NCBI GenBank assembly: GCA_022843845.1
Contig: JALHMW010000005.1
Coordinates: forward strand, 124,001-188,000
Reading direction: 5' to 3'
Origin: Archangium sp.
GTDB taxonomy: Bacteria; Myxococcota; Myxococcia; Myxococcales; Myxococcaceae
DNA length: 64,000 nucleotides
This document shows, piece by piece, positions 6,892 to 17,555 of the stretch. Below the pieces are notes generated by a model that saw only the letters and a list, made by a program, of their open reading frames with translations, made no database searches and was not told the origin of the DNA. How positions within the stretch are numbered: position 1 is the stretch's first letter; every line of letters begins with the position of its first letter. A program made the position numbers and the translations under genes.

Positions 6892-8811
6892 TCAGAGCGC
6901 CTGCGTCGCGTCGGCGGCCGGCGGCGTCTGGCTGGCGCCGATGACGTGGAGCACCTGGGTCAGCGTCCCGATGTGCTTGAGCATGCGGGCGAACAGGCTC
7001 TGCTTGCTCGCGTCGATCACGCCACCAAACGCGTCTTCGATCAGCAGGGGCAGCTTCGTCTGTGCGCCCGCCTTCTCGGCGATCGTCAACCTCAGCGCGA
7101 GGTAGAGCAGATCGAGATCCTTCGCGGGCAGCTCGCTGGCGGCGATCGAACGTCCCGGAGCCTGAACCGTCGCACGCCCCTGCGCGTCGAGATCGACCCC
7201 GTGGTACCGCTTGTCGGTGAGCGCAACGAGGTACTGCACGCAGCGATCGCGCATCACGCCCCAGAGCGTCGGCACGTCGGCGCTGAAGATCTCACCCGCC
7301 AGGTGCATCGCCGCGGGGAACGGGTCGTCGAACGTCTCCTGCGGGCCGGTCTGCACGGCCGAGAACTCGCCGCTCATCGGTGACGTCGGCATCTTGCCGG
7401 CCAGCGACTCCTTCATGCGCTGCAGCTCGCGCTCGATCTCGCGCGTCTCTCGGGCATAGCCGCCGCTCATTCCGAGCAGCTTCTGGTTCATCTCTTCGTG
7501 CTCGGCCTTGAGCCGGGCGACGGTGTCGGCGAGGCCAGCGGTCTCGGGGTCGGACTCGTAGTCGGCGAACTCGAGCTCGAGCACCCCGACGGCCGGCTGC
7601 AGCTCGGCGCGCTTGGCCATGATGGTGAAGAACTCGTCGGGCGTATTCGCCTCGACCTTGTCGAAAGCGGTCTGCACCACGCTGGCCGCGAGGCCGAACT
7701 CGTCTTCGAGCTTCTTGCGACGCACCTCGAAGACCTCTCGCTTGGCCGACTCGCGGCTGCCGTGCTGGAGCTCTTCGATGAAGCGCAGCGCGAACAACCC
7801 GGCGAAGGTGAAGGCCGGAATCGCGAGCAGCGCCAGGAAGCGGCCCATGCCCTCGAGCACCCCGCCCGCCACCAGCAACATGACGCCCACGACGAGGGCG
7901 CCAAGGAAGCGTGCGTCCTTCCACACCGGCGCGACGCGCGGCGCCTCTTCGCCCAGCCCGGCCTCGGCGCGTTCACGATCGAGCTTCGCGAAGGCCTCGT
8001 CGCGCCGCTTCTTCTCGTCTCCGGAGCGGCGCACGCGCTCGACGATGTCGTCGGGCAGACCCAGCGACTGTGGCGTCGGCGCCTTGAAGAGCTCGGCGCG
8101 CGCGGCCTCGAGCTTCTCCTTCAGCTCGTCGTAGGCCCGGAGCCGCTGCTCGGCCTTGAACGCGTCGGCCTGCACGCCGTCCATGCGGAACTGGATGCCT
8201 GAGACCTCTTTGGCGATCGCGAGCTCTTTCTCCAGCGCCGCCAGCTTCTCGACCGACGGGCCGGTGTCGCTCGGCCCAAGCTCGTTCGCGTACTGATCGA
8301 AGGCCGACTGCACGCGCTGGCCGGGCGGTGGCTTCGCAGGCGCATTCGAAGGCTGGGCGGCCGCTGCTCTGGCGCTCGCCCTGGGTCGCCGCGACGGCAG
8401 CTGCCCGACACTCATGGTGAACAGCTGCTCGAACGTGGGCCGATCGGGGAAGCCCGCGCCGCGGAGCGCCTGGTTCAGCTCTGCAGCTTCTTGCGTCAGG
8501 AGCTCGAACTGGTTCGTCTGCCGGTTCAGCTTGTGGAGCGCACCCTGCCCGCCCAGATCACGCACCAGCCGCCAGACGTTCTGATCGATCGACTGCACCG
8601 ACAGACCGGCGCGGCCGACCTTCGAGCCCGGCGTGAGGAAGGCGCCGTCTCCGCCACGGCCGTCGGGATAGACGAGTGCCGTGGTCAGGCCGGCCAGCGG
8701 CGTAGGGATTTTGGTCGGGCTGACGAGAACGGTGTACCCGGCCTTGAAGCCCACGCGTGCCGACGGGCTGAACCCGCGTACGCCCTGGACCGCCAACTCG
8801 AGAATGAGCAT
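6892..8811 (-). CDS. membrane-inserted SMC/RecN-like protein with degenerate P-loop
   Basis: 639 residues. The N-terminus (LELAVQGVRGFSPSARVGFK, then GYTVLV) matches the start of SMC/RecF-type ATPase heads. Where the Walker A GxxGxGKS/T should be there is SPTKIPTPLA (31-40), which cannot form a P-loop. A charged helical region (about 185-290) precedes two TM helices (301-321, 325-345), and a second helical region (350-475) follows. The C-terminus keeps a signature-like stretch (ELPAKDLDLLYLALRLTI, 560-577) and a Walker B-like LPLLIEDAF with Glu592-Asp593. So the fold is probably an ABC-type head split by a coiled coil and a membrane hairpin, but nucleotide hydrolysis is doubtful. The role is unknown. 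Confidence 0.75.
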   Translation of the reverse strand: MLILELAVQGVRGFSPSARVGFKAGYTVLVSPTKIPTPLAGLTTALVYPDGRGGDGAFLTPGSKVGRAGLSVQSIDQNVWRLVRDLGGQGALHKLNRQTNQFELLTQEAAELNQALRGAGFPDRPTFEQLFTMSVGQLPSRRPRASARAAAAQPSNAPAKPPPGQRVQSAFDQYANELGPSDTGPSVEKLAALEKELAIAKEVSGIQFRMDGVQADAFKAEQRLRAYDELKEKLEAARAELFKAPTPQSLGLPDDIVERVRRSGDEKKRRDEAFAKLDRERAEAGLGEEAPRVAPVWKDARFLGALVVGVMLLVAGGVLEGMGRFLALLAIPAFTFAGLFALRFIEELQHGSRESAKREVFEVRRKKLEDEFGLAASVVQTAFDKVEANTPDEFFTIMAKRAELQPAVGVLELEFADYESDPETAGLADTVARLKAEHEEMNQKLLGMSGGYARETREIERELQRMKESLAGKMPTSPMSGEFSAVQTGPQETFDDPFPAAMHLAGEIFSADVPTLWGVMRDRCVQYLVALTDKRYHGVDLDAQGRATVQAPGRSIAASELPAKDLDLLYLALRLTIAEKAGAQTKLPLLIEDAFGGVIDASKQSLFARMLKHIGTLTQVLHVIGASQTPPAADATQAL

Positions 8812-8835
8812 CGACCCCCTCGCGGAAGCTCGATG

Positions 8836-9213
8836 TTACGCCTTGGCGGCGGGCGCTTCGTCTTTGTCTTCCTGCACGCTCAGGCGGGCGGCCTTGCCAC
8901 GCAGCGAGCGGAGGTAGAACAGGCGGTTGCGACGAACGCTGCCGCGCGTCACCACGTCGATCGTCTCGTAGCGGGGCGAGTGGAGCGGGAAGATGCGCTC
9001 GACGCCGACGCCGAATGACATCTTGCGCACGGTGAACGTCGCGTCGACCGAACCACGGGTCTTGCGAATGACGACGCCTTCGAACGCCTGCACGCGCTCC
9101 TTCTCGCCCTCCTTGACCTTCCAGTTCACGCGCACGGTGTCACCGGTGCGGAATTCGGGAACGTTCTTGCGGAGGTGGAGCGAATCGACGAACTGCAGGG
9201 CTGCGGAACGCAT
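8836..9213 (-). CDS. rplS: 50S ribosomal protein L19
   Basis: 125 residues. The core is typical L19: [48 protein letters not shown] and [19 protein letters not shown]19 sits at the 30S-50S interface. The ATG at 9213 gives the normal N-terminus. The last 12 or so residues ([12 protein letters not shown]) are an Ala/acidic extension. It is alone rather than in the usual rpsP-rimM-trmD-rplS operon as far as the window shows, and is divergent from rplY. Confidence 0.97.
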   Translation of the reverse strand: MRSAALQFVDSLHLRKNVPEFRTGDTVRVNWKVKEGEKERVQAFEGVVIRKTRGSVDATFTVRKMSFGVGVERIFPLHSPRYETIDVVTRGSVRRNRLFYLRSLRGKAARLSVQEDKDEAPAAKA

Positions 9214-9287
9214 GGGAAGCCTCAAGAAAGGTGAAGACAGAAGGACGGCGCACCTACCAGACGACCTCGGGTGCTGCAAGGCCCGCA

Positions 9288-9316
9288 CTTGACCTCGTGC
9301 AGAGTGCCCCGTAAGA
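9288..9316 (+). promoter_or_regulatory. possible sigma-70 type promoter for rplY
   Basis: TTGACC at 9288-9293, a 17-base spacer, then TAAGAG at 9311-9316, about 127 bases before the rplY ATG. The -35 match is good (5 of 6) and the -10 match weak (3 of 6). Confidence 0.35.
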
Positions 9317-9442
9317 GCCGCCACGCTTCACCGACGCGCGACACTTCGGGGCCTGCCATCGGGGCAGGATGCCGGGTTCGAACGGAACGGTGGGGCATCA
9401 TCGATTCGGACGAGCTCCGGGTCCTCAGCAGCAAGGTTCTTC

Positions 9443-10183
9443 ATGTCATTCGAAACCCGTCCCCTCAACGCGAAGGTCCGTACCGGCTCAGGCAAGGGCC
9501 CCGCCCGCCGCACCCGCATGGCCGGCATGGTTCCCGCGGTCGTCTATGGCCCGTACCTCGAGAAGCCCCTGGCGATCTCGGTCGACGCCAAGGAGACCAG
9601 GGCCGCCATCAAGACGCCCAAGCACATGAACACCGTGCTCGGCCTCAACGTCGAGGGCAAGCAGCTGACCGTGCTGGTGAAGGACTTCCAGCTGAACCCG
9701 GTCAGCAAAGAGCTGCTCCACGTCGACTTCATCGACGTTCGTGAGAACGAGCAGGTGAAGGTGAAGATCCCGCTCATCCTCGTCGGCAAGGCCGAGGGCG
9801 TGACCAACGGCGGCATTCTCTCGCAGATCCGCCGCGACCTCGAAGTGTGGTCGCTGCCTGGCGCGATCCCCGAGAAGATCGAGGCCGACGTGACGGCGCT
9901 GAAGATCGCCAGCTCGCTGCACATCAACGAAGTGAAGCTGCCCGCCGGCGTGACCGTGAAGTCGTCGTTCAACTTCACCATCGCCGTCGTCACCGCTCCG
10001 GAAGTCGAGAAGGTGGCCGAGGTCGCGGCAGTCGCTGCGGTCGGCGCCGATGGCAAGCCCGTGGCTGCTGCGGCTGCTGGCGATGCGAAGGCTGGCGACG
10101 CGAAGGCGGCCGACGGCAAGGCAGCTCCGGCGGCGGCAGGGGCCAAGGCTCCCGCGGCGGCGAAGGCTCCGGCGAAGAAGTAA
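9443..10183 (+). CDS. rplY: 50S ribosomal protein L25/general stress protein Ctc
   Basis: 246 residues, the long two-domain Ctc/TL5 form. The N-terminal 5S rRNA-binding domain starts RTGSGKGPARRTRMAGMVPA and VVYGPYLEKPLAISV. The C-terminal beta domain follows through ITKVPL-type strands ending near residue 187. The last 55 or so residues are an Ala/Lys/Pro repeat tail (GDAKAGDAKAADGKAAPA), longer than in most relatives. The ATG at 9443 has an AAGG element upstream. A hairpin terminator follows at 10209, then pth, giving the common rplY-pth order. Confidence 0.95.
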   Translation: MSFETRPLNAKVRTGSGKGPARRTRMAGMVPAVVYGPYLEKPLAISVDAKETRAAIKTPKHMNTVLGLNVEGKQLTVLVKDFQLNPVSKELLHVDFIDVRENEQVKVKIPLILVGKAEGVTNGGILSQIRRDLEVWSLPGAIPEKIEADVTALKIASSLHINEVKLPAGVTVKSSFNFTIAVVTAPEVEKVAEVAAVAAVGADGKPVAAAAAGDAKAGDAKAADGKAAPAAAGAKAPAAAKAPAKK

Positions 10184-10208
10184 GTCGGCTTTCAGCTGTG
10201 AAGTGCTC

Positions 10209-10247
10209 GACGCCGCTCCGGTTCATTCGGGGCGGCGTTCGTGTTTT
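10209..10247 (+). terminator. intrinsic terminator between rplY and pth
   Basis: ACGCCGC (10210-10216) pairs perfectly with GCGGCGT (10232-10238). The stem extends inwards through T-G and CCG/CGG to a 7-base loop, and a T-rich tail (TTCGTGTTTT) follows. It ends only about 12 bases before the pth ATG, so pth must rely on read-through or its own promoter. Confidence 0.6.
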
Positions 10248-10258
10248 GGGGAGGCACC

Positions 10259-10831
10259 ATGAAGATCATCTGCGGGCTCGGCAACCCGGGCCGCCAGTAC
10301 GAAGGCAACCGCCACAACATCGGCTTCATGGTCGTCGAGGCGCTCGCGGCGAAGTGGAAGGTCGACTTCACCTCGCACAAGTGGGACGCGCGGCTGGCGC
10401 AGGCGCGGTTCGCTGGAGAGCAGGTGATGCTGCTCGAGCCGCAGACGTTCATGAACCTGTCGGGCGTCTCGCTGGGCCAGGCCGCGCGCTTCTACAAGGT
10501 GCCGGTGGGCGACGTGCTGGTGGTGCACGACGAGCTCGACCTGCCGTTCGGGAAGCTGCAGCTGAAAGCAGGCGGCGGCACCGGCGGCCACAACGGGCTC
10601 AACTCGATTCGCGAGTCGTGGGGTGAAGAGGCGTACGGGCGCTTGCGCTTCGGCGTCGACAAGCCGCAAGGGCCGAACGCGAAGGACCGGGTGGTGGGGC
10701 ACGTGCTGGGTGACTTCTCGAAAGAGGAGCACGCCACCCTGCCCGACCTGATCAAACGCGCCGTCGAGGGCTGTGAGATCTGGACGCGCGACGGGATGCA
10801 GAAGGCCATGAACGGGTTCAACCGGAAGTAG
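10259..10831 (+). CDS. pth: peptidyl-tRNA hydrolase
   Basis: 190 residues, the standard bacterial Pth length. GLGNPGRQYEGNRHNIGF at the N-terminus carries the conserved Asn10 and catalytic His19. The VVHDELDLPFGKLQLK and GGGTGGHNGLNSI motifs are intact. It frees tRNA from peptidyl-tRNAs that fall off ribosomes. The ATG at 10259 is preceded by a strong GGGGAGG ribosome-binding site; the frame opens slightly upstream inside the terminator tail. Confidence 0.97.
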   Translation: MKIICGLGNPGRQYEGNRHNIGFMVVEALAAKWKVDFTSHKWDARLAQARFAGEQVMLLEPQTFMNLSGVSLGQAARFYKVPVGDVLVVHDELDLPFGKLQLKAGGGTGGHNGLNSIRESWGEEAYGRLRFGVDKPQGPNAKDRVVGHVLGDFSKEEHATLPDLIKRAVEGCEIWTRDGMQKAMNGFNRK

Positions 10832-10903
10832 TCTTGTCGGAAATGACGCTTGCTCGCCAACTCCGACGCCCGGTGTAGAACACTCCACGCACCTGGGGGC
10901 CTG

Positions 10904-12781
10904 ATGGGAGCAGCGGCAGCAGTCATCATCTACGGTGCGCTCACGGTGATCTGGGCGCTGGTGCTCGCGCTCTACTTGAGACACCGCGCCGCCAGCGCCA
11001 GCGATCCCCTCCTCGCGATGCTGCTCTCGGTGCTCGCGCTCGACGCCTTCAAGAGCGTCTTCGAGAGCGGCTACTTCGGGTTGGTCTGGGGCGCGAACTA
11101 CGGCGTGCTGCCCGAGGCCTTCAAGGCGCTCGGCGAGCCCGGGCCGCTCGTGGCGGTCAAGGTGCTCAACCTCGTCGTCGCGGGCGTGGTGCTGTTTCGA
11201 CTGGCGCGCTCGTGGGTGCCCAACGAGCTGCGACGCCGCGAGGCCCAACGCGCCGAGCTCGAGCTGCGGCTCAAGCACTCTGTCGAGAACGAGGAGACCT
11301 TGCGCCTCGCCGTCGCCGCATCGAGCGAGCTGCTGTGGGACGGCGACCTGCGCACCGGGCGCGTCACCGGCTCTCCCGAAGCGGCGAAGTGGCTCGGCTA
11401 CGAGCCCCACGAGTGGCCACCCTCGCCGTGGACCCTCGTCGTGCACGAAGACGATCGCGCGCTGGTGCAGCAGGCCATCGCCGAGACCATCAAGGGTCAG
11501 ACCCGCAGCTACCGCGTGCAACACCGCGTGCGCCGCAAGGACGGCACCATCCTCCACGCGCTGTCGACAGGCGTGGTGGCGCGCGACGCGACGGGCCGCG
11601 CGATTCGTTTCGTCGGCTCCATTCGCGACATCACCCACGAGCTCGCCGAAGAGGGTCGCCGGTTGCAGGCCCAGAAGTTCGAGGGCCTCGGGTTGCTCGC
11701 CGGTGGCATCGCGCACGACTTCAACAACCTGCTCACGGTGGTGGGCTCGAGCCTCGAACTCGCGAAGCTCCGCGGCGGTCCCAGGCCAGAGCTCGTCGAG
11801 CCGCTGCAGACCGCCTCGCTCGCCGTCTCACGCGCGGCGGTGCTCACGCGAGAGCTGCTCGCCTACGCCGGCCGCGCGCCCACCGAGCACAAGCCGATCG
11901 ATCTCAACGAGCTCGTCGACGCGATCGGCGACCTCCTCGCCGTCTCGATCTCGCGCAAGGTCACCTTTCAGCGCGTGCTCGACCCCGCGCTCCCCGCCCT
12001 GGTGGGAGACCCCGCCCAGCTGCAGCAGGTGGTGATGAACCTCATCACCAACGCTGCTGAAGCCATCGGCGATCGCCCGGGCACCATCACCCTGCGCACC
12101 GCCCTCGTCGTGCTCGAGCGCTCGCCAGCGACAAGGCGGTCGGGCGACGTCACCGGGCGCGTGGTGCGACTGACGGTGAGCGACACCGGCGCAGGCATGC
12201 CGCCCGAGGTGCAGGCGCGCATCTTCGACCCATTCTTCAGCACCAAGGGCTCCGGCCGCGGGCTCGGTCTGGCCGCGCTCGCTGGTATCCTCAAGGCGCA
12301 CGGCGGCGCGATCGGCCTCGAGAGCACGCCTGGCGCCGGGTCGACCTTCACCATCGAGCTGCCCGCGCTCGACGCGCCCCTCTCCAGGCCCGCGCCCGTC
12401 GCCACCGCCGCCCGCAAAGCGCTCACCCTGAATGTGCTCCTCGTCGATGACGAGCCCATGCTGCGGCGCTCGGCCCGCCGGCTGCTCGAAGAGCTCGGGT
12501 GCCGGGTCGACGAGGCCGAGACCGGGCGAGCGGCCGTCGAACGGATCCGCGACGCTCCCGGCAGGTGGCACGTGGTGCTGATGGACGTGACGATGCCCGA
12601 GCTCAACGGCATCGAAGCCGCCGAGCAGATGCGACAGCTGGCGCCTGACCTGCCCATCATTCTCTCGAGCGGCTACAGCGCCGAAGCAGACGCGGTGAGC
12701 GACGCGCGCGTGCTGCAGCTGCCCAAACCGTACTCGTTCGAGAAGCTCGAGGCGGTGCTGCGGCAGGCGACAGGCTGCTGA
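10904..12781 (+). CDS. hybrid membrane histidine kinase (TM-PAS-HisKA-HATPase-REC)
   Basis: 625 residues. Three TM helices (about 4-25, 36-62 and 82-101) form an N-terminal membrane sensor. A PAS domain spans 131-247 (SELLWDGDLRTG ... FVGSIRDITH). The HisKA box is LLAGGIAHDFNNLL with His271. The ATPase domain has NLITNAAEAIG, DTGAGMPPEV and RGLGLAAL. A C-terminal receiver (509-625) has Asp515/516, phospho-acceptor Asp561 (LMDVTMPELNG) and Lys608. The combination fits the PAS hybrid kinases common in myxobacteria. No cognate regulator is adjacent; thiC follows on the same strand but has its own riboswitch. Confidence 0.9.
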   Translation: MGAAAAVIIYGALTVIWALVLALYLRHRAASASDPLLAMLLSVLALDAFKSVFESGYFGLVWGANYGVLPEAFKALGEPGPLVAVKVLNLVVAGVVLFRLARSWVPNELRRREAQRAELELRLKHSVENEETLRLAVAASSELLWDGDLRTGRVTGSPEAAKWLGYEPHEWPPSPWTLVVHEDDRALVQQAIAETIKGQTRSYRVQHRVRRKDGTILHALSTGVVARDATGRAIRFVGSIRDITHELAEEGRRLQAQKFEGLGLLAGGIAHDFNNLLTVVGSSLELAKLRGGPRPELVEPLQTASLAVSRAAVLTRELLAYAGRAPTEHKPIDLNELVDAIGDLLAVSISRKVTFQRVLDPALPALVGDPAQLQQVVMNLITNAAEAIGDRPGTITLRTALVVLERSPATRRSGDVTGRVVRLTVSDTGAGMPPEVQARIFDPFFSTKGSGRGLGLAALAGILKAHGGAIGLESTPGAGSTFTIELPALDAPLSRPAPVATAARKALTLNVLLVDDEPMLRRSARRLLEELGCRVDEAETGRAAVERIRDAPGRWHVVLMDVTMPELNGIEAAEQMRQLAPDLPIILSSGYSAEADAVSDARVLQLPKPYSFEKLEAVLRQATGC

Positions 12782-12823
12782 CGCCCCCGACCGGGCGCGT
12801 AACGTGTGCTACGCCGACGTCCG

Positions 12824-14774
<1,951 letters not shown>

Positions 14775-14852
14775 GCAGCGGGACTCGCTCCGGCGCAGCT
14801 CGACGAAGCCGCCGTCGTGGAGTCGTGCATCTCGTCGAACGCACCGCCGAGG

Positions 14853-16940
14853 TCACGCCACGTTCGCCAGCGGCGCGGCCTCGGCACGCGGCAGCCTGAT
14901 GGTGAACGAGGCGCCGAGCCCCGGCCCTTCCGACTCCGCTTCGATGTCGCCACCCGCGCGCCGGACGATGCCGTACGCCGCGGTGAGCCCCAGGCCGATG
15001 CCCTTCCCCACGCCACGCGTCGTGAAGAACGGCTCGAAGACGCGCCGGAGGTTCTCCTTCGGAATGCCAACGCCCTCGTCACGCACCTGGATCAACACCT
15101 CGGCCCCGGCGCTCCACGAGCGCACCACGATGCGCTCCTTCTTCGGCGTGCCCTGCCGGGCATTCTTCAACAGGTGGCCGAGCGCTTGATCGAGCTGCAG
15201 CGGCGCGATGTCGGCGGGCGTCGTCGCCTCGAGCACCAGCGATACGTGCGCCGGGAGCTCTCCGAACTCTGCGCGAACCACCCGCGAGATGGAGCTGTTG
15301 GTGTCGGCCGGCTCCCGCTTGCCGATCTCGATCCGAGAGAGCTCGCGCAAGCCCTTGACGATGTCACTCACGCGCCGCGCCCCATCGAGCGACTCGTCGA
15401 TCATCTCGACCGCGTCGTCGATGTTCTGGGTGTCGGGCTCCTCGAGCGCTTCGACGAGGCTCGCCAGCTCGTTCAGGCGCTTCGACTTCACCAGCTCGAA
15501 GATCTCCGACAGCGCGCGCACGGGCAGCCGCAGCTCCTCCATCACCGAGCGCAGGCTGCGCAGGTTCGAGGTGACGAAGCCGACCGGGTTGTTGATCTCG
15601 TGCGCGGCGCCAGAGGCCAGCTGACCGACGGCCGCGAGGCGCTCGCTCTCGCGCAGGCGCTCCTGCAGCGACCTCGAGTGCGTGACGTCCTGATACGTGA
15701 CGACCACCGCGGTCGAGCTGGGGTCGTCGTTGAGCCAGTAGCCCGACAGCTCGAGGTTCGAGTCCTTGCCGGTGTTCGGGTTCGCGACGGTGAGCTCTGC
15801 CGAGAGGGCGACGCCACGCCCCTTGCCGAGGGGACAGCTGGGGCACGGTGAGTCGCGGCCAGCCAGCACGCGGTAGCAGGTCATTCCCGGCAGGTCCTTG
15901 ACCGGCATCTTCACCCGGCGCGCGTAGGCCTGGTTGGTGCGTCGAATGACGTAGCCGTCGAGCAGGGCGATCGGCTCACTGATCGCGTCGAAGGTGCGCT
16001 CCCACTCCTGCTTGGCGCGGCTGATCTGCTCGGTGCGCTCCTTCACCTTCTCTTCGAGGCTGGCGTTGACCTGCAGCACCTCGGTCTGGGAGCTGCGCAG
16101 CTGGGTGGTGATCTGCACGTTGTGCACGGCGATCGCGACGTGGGGCGCCAGCTGCACCAGCCGATGCAGGGTGACGGGCGTGAAGGGCAACCGCTCCACC
16201 GAGCGCACGGCCATCAACACGCCGAGCACGTCGCCCGCGAGCACCAGTGGCACCGCGACGATCGAGCCGGTGTCGAAGCCCGTCTGCTTGTCGAACGAGG
16301 GGTCGAAGTCGGAGCAGTCCTTCGCGTGCGTGACGAGCCGCGGCCTGGCCTCGACCGCGACCTTCCCCGCGACCCCCTGTCCCCGCTTCAGCTTCACGCG
16401 CTCGATCTGGCCTTCGGCGCTCCCGTCGACGGTGTCGAAGGCGAGCGCGCCGGTCTCGAGATCGATCAGCAGCAGGCTCGCCCCATCGGCATCACAGAGC
16501 TCGCGCGCCCTGGCGATGGCTTCCTTCACCAACTCGGGGAGCGTGAACTTCGAGGCGATGGCCTGAGCGAACTCGTTGACCCGATCGGCACCGCTCGGCT
16601 CGAGCCCGGTCAACCGGCCGTGCGCACGAAACACCGCGGCGATCAGCTCACTGGGCTTGGCGGCGTACTCCACGTCTCCGACGGGCTCATCAGGGGAGCG
16701 CCCGACGACGATCGGCACCGCTCCGGCCGCCTTCAGTCGCTCGAGGTACAGTCGCACCCCCTCACGCATCTCGCACAGGACGATCCGCGCGTGCCCGGAG
16801 TCGACGAGCGTCAGCGCCTGCTCGGGAGGCGCCTGCATCGCCAGGATTCCCCACGGCATCAGCAGATCTTCGACGCGCGCGACGAGCGCTGGAGACTCAG
16901 CCACCAGCAGCACGGCTGGTGATGTCGCCGGGGTGCTCAT
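14853..16940 (-). CDS. histidine kinase: pseudo-receiver, GAF, Cys-PAS, HisKA, HATPase
   Basis: 695 residues, no TM segment. Residues 8-108 have a receiver fold but lack the acidic pair (VAESPAL) and carry Glu-Met at the acceptor site (VLCEMRE); only the KP near 95 remains, so it is a pseudo-receiver. GAF spans about 128-275. A coiled coil (280-315) leads to a PAS domain with Cys355, Cys366 and Cys369 (MTCYRVL ... SPCPSCPLGKG), a Cys pattern of possible redox or metal use. HisKA has AAHEINNPVGFV with His447; the ATPase has GVGIPKENL and GKGIGLGL. The response regulator gene lies 6 bases upstream on the same strand, so the two probably form one phosphorelay. Confidence 0.9.
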   Translation of the reverse strand: MSTPATSPAVLLVAESPALVARVEDLLMPWGILAMQAPPEQALTLVDSGHARIVLCEMREGVRLYLERLKAAGAVPIVVGRSPDEPVGDVEYAAKPSELIAAVFRAHGRLTGLEPSGADRVNEFAQAIASKFTLPELVKEAIARARELCDADGASLLLIDLETGALAFDTVDGSAEGQIERVKLKRGQGVAGKVAVEARPRLVTHAKDCSDFDPSFDKQTGFDTGSIVAVPLVLAGDVLGVLMAVRSVERLPFTPVTLHRLVQLAPHVAIAVHNVQITTQLRSSQTEVLQVNASLEEKVKERTEQISRAKQEWERTFDAISEPIALLDGYVIRRTNQAYARRVKMPVKDLPGMTCYRVLAGRDSPCPSCPLGKGRGVALSAELTVANPNTGKDSNLELSGYWLNDDPSSTAVVVTYQDVTHSRSLQERLRESERLAAVGQLASGAAHEINNPVGFVTSNLRSLRSVMEELRLPVRALSEIFELVKSKRLNELASLVEALEEPDTQNIDDAVEMIDESLDGARRVSDIVKGLRELSRIEIGKREPADTNSSISRVVRAEFGELPAHVSLVLEATTPADIAPLQLDQALGHLLKNARQGTPKKERIVVRSWSAGAEVLIQVRDEGVGIPKENLRRVFEPFFTTRGVGKGIGLGLTAAYGIVRRAGGDIEAESEGPGLGASFTIRLPRAEAAPLANVA

Positions 16941-16946
16941 GGGCCA

Positions 16947-17510
16947 TCAGGATGCGACGCGAAGATCCATGCCCGAGCGGAGGGAGTCAGACTCTTCGTC
17001 GAGGAGGATGAAGCCCTCGCTGTCGCGCACCACGTGGCTGATGCCCGGGTTGTCGGCCTCGAGTGACTTGAGCAGATCGTACTGGCGGCGAACCATCGCC
17101 AGCAGGCGCCGGTTCTCGCGCTCGAGGTCGAGCTGCTCGAACGCGAGGAAGAGCGTCACCTTCAGCTCGGTGTCGTCCCACGGCTTGGTGAGGAACCGGT
17201 AGATGTTGCCCTGGTTGATCGCGTCGATCGCCGTCTGCATGTCGGCGTGGCCCGTCAGCATGATGCGCATGACGTCGGAGTACCGGTTGCGCACCAGCTT
17301 GAGGAACTCGAGCCCCGTCATGTTGGGCATCAGGTGATCGCTGATCACCATGTCGACCGGCTGACGCTTGAGCAGCTCGAGGCCCTCGGCCGGCTCGCTG
17401 CCGAAGAAGAGCTCGTAGCCCTCTTTGCGCAGGCTGCGACGCAGGGCGTGGCAGACGTTCTCTTCGTCATCGACGATCAGGATTCGGCGAGGCGCGTCAG
17501 GCTTCTGCAT
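16947..17510 (-). CDS. response regulator (receiver with short C-terminal tail)
   Basis: 187 residues. Receiver: Asp14/Asp15, phospho-acceptor Asp58 (DMVISDHLMPNMTGLEFL), Thr86, and the hallmark IYRFLTKPWDD with Lys109, a pattern typical of RpfG-type receivers. The remaining 65 or so residues form a helix (LERENRRLLAMVRRQYDLL) and an acidic tail; no HD-GYP or DNA-binding domain follows. The ATG at 17510 is preferred because GGAG lies 6 bases before it. It is upstream of, and likely co-transcribed with, the kinase at 14853. Confidence 0.88.
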   Translation of the reverse strand: MQKPDAPRRILIVDDEENVCHALRRSLRKEGYELFFGSEPAEGLELLKRQPVDMVISDHLMPNMTGLEFLKLVRNRYSDVMRIMLTGHADMQTAIDAINQGNIYRFLTKPWDDTELKVTLFLAFEQLDLERENRRLLAMVRRQYDLLKSLEADNPGISHVVRDSEGFILLDEESDSLRSGMDLRVAS

Positions 17511-17555
17511 GGGTGACTCCTTCACATCGGGGACTTCAAGGCGGGTGCCACGACG

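Noticed and set aside
9360-9410. A GGTTCGAA stretch that resembles a tRNA T-loop.
   Set aside because: The flanking bases cannot form the 5-base T stem (CCGGG against GGAAC), and no acceptor or anticodon stem fits around it.
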